Source of the DNA: Lachnospiraceae bacterium
GTDB lineage: Bacteria > Bacillota_A > Clostridia > Lachnospirales > Lachnospiraceae
Direction of reading: 5' to 3'
NCBI GenBank assembly: GCA_017958935.1
Contig: JAGDBR010000304.1
Location: forward strand, 1-7,020
DNA length: 7,020 nucleotides
Shown here: positions 6,162 to 7,020 of the stretch, piece by piece
Position numbering within the stretch: the stretch's first letter is position 1
Layout of the letters: each line of letters starts with the position of its first letter
Notes under the pieces: generated by a model
Database searches by the model: none
The model's input: only the letters and a program-made list of their open reading frames with translations
What the model was told of the DNA's origin: nothing
Translations under genes and position numbers: made by a program

Positions 6162-6902
6162 ATGGAAGAACGTAATCTGAACAACGAGCCGGTCTCCGGC
6201 GGTCACGGGATCGGGATCTCCCCGGTCGCTTATCATCACTATCTGAATAATACACACCGGCTCGGCCGGGTGTTCACAGGCGCGGTCCTCGCGCTGCTCC
6301 TCGCGGCGCCGTTCGTGATCGGCCTCTTTCTGAATGCGATGCCGAATCTTTCCGCCTCGCTGAAGGCGTTCATCAGCGTCGGCCTCGTGTATCTGGTCAG
6401 CGGCATCGTCGAATACCTGATCTACGTGCCGATGCTCGGCACCGGCGGCAGCTATCTCGCCTTCATCACCGGGAACCTGATCAACATGAAGGTGCCCTGC
6501 GCGATCAATGCGCGCGACATCGTCGGCGTGAAGAGCGGTACGCCGGAGAACGAGATCATCTCGACGCTGTCGATCGCGACGTCGTCGCTCGTCACGATCC
6601 TCGTGCTCGCGCTCGGCGTCCTGCTGATGATCCCGCTGCAGCCCGTGCTGCAGTCGCCGACCCTCCAGCCCGCATTCGAGACCGTCGTCCCGGCGCTCTT
6701 CGGCGCGATGGCCTGCAAGTACTACCGGGCGGACAAAAAAGTCGCGCTCGTGGTGCTTGCGGTCATGACGCTCCTCTTTACGCTGGTGCCGTCGCTCATC
6801 GGCTCCACCAGCATGATGGTGATCCCGAGCGGCGCGCTCGCGATCGCGCTGTCCTACTTGAGCTTCCGGAAGAAAAAGGCGCAGGAAGGGGGCAATGCAT
6901 GA
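6162..6902 (+). CDS. Six-TM membrane protein, unrecognised family, likely partner of the DUF5058-like protein
   Basis: A 246-residue membrane protein I cannot place in a named family. A soluble N-terminus of about 35 residues (GGHGIGISPVAYHHYLNNTHRLG) precedes hydrophobic segments at about 36-58, 67-90, 134-160, 170-188, 193-214 and 218-235. The most striking part is the TM2-TM3 loop, GTGGSYLAFITGNLINMKVP at 93-112 followed by CAINARDIVG: glycine-rich with polar Asn/Lys/Cys, as expected for a re-entrant or substrate-binding segment of a transporter. The tail is basic (FRKKKAQ). The ATG at 6162 has TAAGGAGG, whose TAA is the stop of the previous gene, with an 8-nt gap; the 3' end overlaps the next start (ATGA). 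This packing implies matched expression with both neighbours and suggests a complex. Transport function is inference. Confidence 0.82.
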   Translation: MEERNLNNEPVSGGHGIGISPVAYHHYLNNTHRLGRVFTGAVLALLLAAPFVIGLFLNAMPNLSASLKAFISVGLVYLVSGIVEYLIYVPMLGTGGSYLAFITGNLINMKVPCAINARDIVGVKSGTPENEIISTLSIATSSLVTILVLALGVLLMIPLQPVLQSPTLQPAFETVVPALFGAMACKYYRADKKVALVVLAVMTLLFTLVPSLIGSTSMMVIPSGALAIALSYLSFRKKKAQEGGNA

Positions 6903-7020
6903 TCGTTTTATATATCGTGCTCAGCCTTCTCGGGCTGCTGATCCTTCTGCTTCTTGCGGCGCTTGTGAAGACGCTCCTCACCCCTGCAAAGACCTCGGAC
7001 TGGGAGCCCAAAAAGGACCC
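6899..7020 (+). CDS. N-terminally membrane-anchored protein, truncated by window end (possible M20-type metallohydrolase)
   Basis: Only the first 40 residues are in the window. Residues 1-23 form one very hydrophobic Leu-rich helix with no charge before it, then K24, a short linker TLLTPAKTSDW and a charged EPKKD start. With positive charge only after the helix, this looks like an uncleaved anchor with N-out/C-in topology rather than a signal peptide. From memory, some Firmicute M20 peptidases start with a similar TM segment and a KTLL/RTLL linker, so an M20 hydrolase is my best guess, held weakly because no catalytic motif is visible. The ATG at 6899 shares ATGA with the stop of the previous gene, with GGAAGGGGG upstream. 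A second ATG at 6895 is in another frame and was not chosen. Confidence 0.6.
   Translation, partial: MIVLYIVLSLLGLLILLLLAALVKTLLTPAKTSDWEPKKD

Noticed and set aside
5307..6257. Minus-strand open frame of 316 codons opposite the DUF5058-like gene
   Set aside because: Low-complexity charged text (Arg, Asp, Glu, His) covering both a promoter and a real gene; shadow frame.

Overview
The window is GC-rich by eye and densely coded, with consensus AGGAGG-type ribosome binding sites, a TTGACA/TATAAT promoter and a lipoprotein-type solute-binding protein. The protein families (TcyABC-type amino-acid importer, MalY/PatB enzyme, short LUD-domain protein, DUF5058-like membrane protein) point to an anaerobic Clostridia-like Firmicute with a high-GC genome, possibly a gut member. 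This assignment is inference from protein style; no rRNA or other taxonomic marker is present.

Left part, minus strand (about 1-3700): one operon read leftward. It runs from a small XRE-family helix-turn-helix regulator (start 3648) to an amino-acid-binding lipoprotein (3332-2520), a HisM-type permease (2516-1854), its ATPase (1852-1079) and a PLP-dependent MalY/PatB-family C-S lyase/aminotransferase (1098 to beyond base 1, cut by the window edge). Junctions are very tight (3 nt, 1 nt and a 20-nt overlap), so the genes are surely co-transcribed. The transporter resembles cystine importers most closely. With the downstream lyase this suggests uptake of cystine or another sulfur amino acid followed by C-S bond cleavage, under control of the regulator encoded first. 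A strong promoter (-35 TTGACA, 16-nt spacer, extended -10 TGCTATAAT) lies just before the regulator. The regulator frame does not stop before the lipoprotein gene but runs 185 nt into it. A -1 shift at an A6 tract (3349-3354) would instead end it at a TGA overlapping the lipoprotein ATG, which is the main anomaly of the window.

Middle, minus strand (about 3710-5260): a two-gene unit, an orphan LUD-domain protein (5188-4559) followed by a zinc-ribbon, two-TM membrane protein (4492-3791). It has its own promoter (5221-5249) and a GC-rich hairpin terminator (3714-3745) just upstream of the importer operon's promoter.

Right part, plus strand (about 5283-7020): divergent from the LUD unit, a tightly packed set of three membrane-associated genes. 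These are a DUF5058-like six-TM protein (5367-6149), a second six-TM protein of unrecognised family (6162-6902), and a 4-nt-overlapping third gene (6899 onward, truncated) starting with a single membrane anchor. The third may be an M20-type metallohydrolase, but only 40 residues are visible. The set looks like a two-subunit transporter of unknown substrate with a linked enzyme, and is the best candidate for an undescribed system here.

No tRNA, rRNA, CRISPR array, insertion sequence, riboswitch or phage gene was seen. No gene-free stretch exceeds 300 bases; the two main gaps (3649-3790 and 5189-5366) hold the promoters and the terminator listed.
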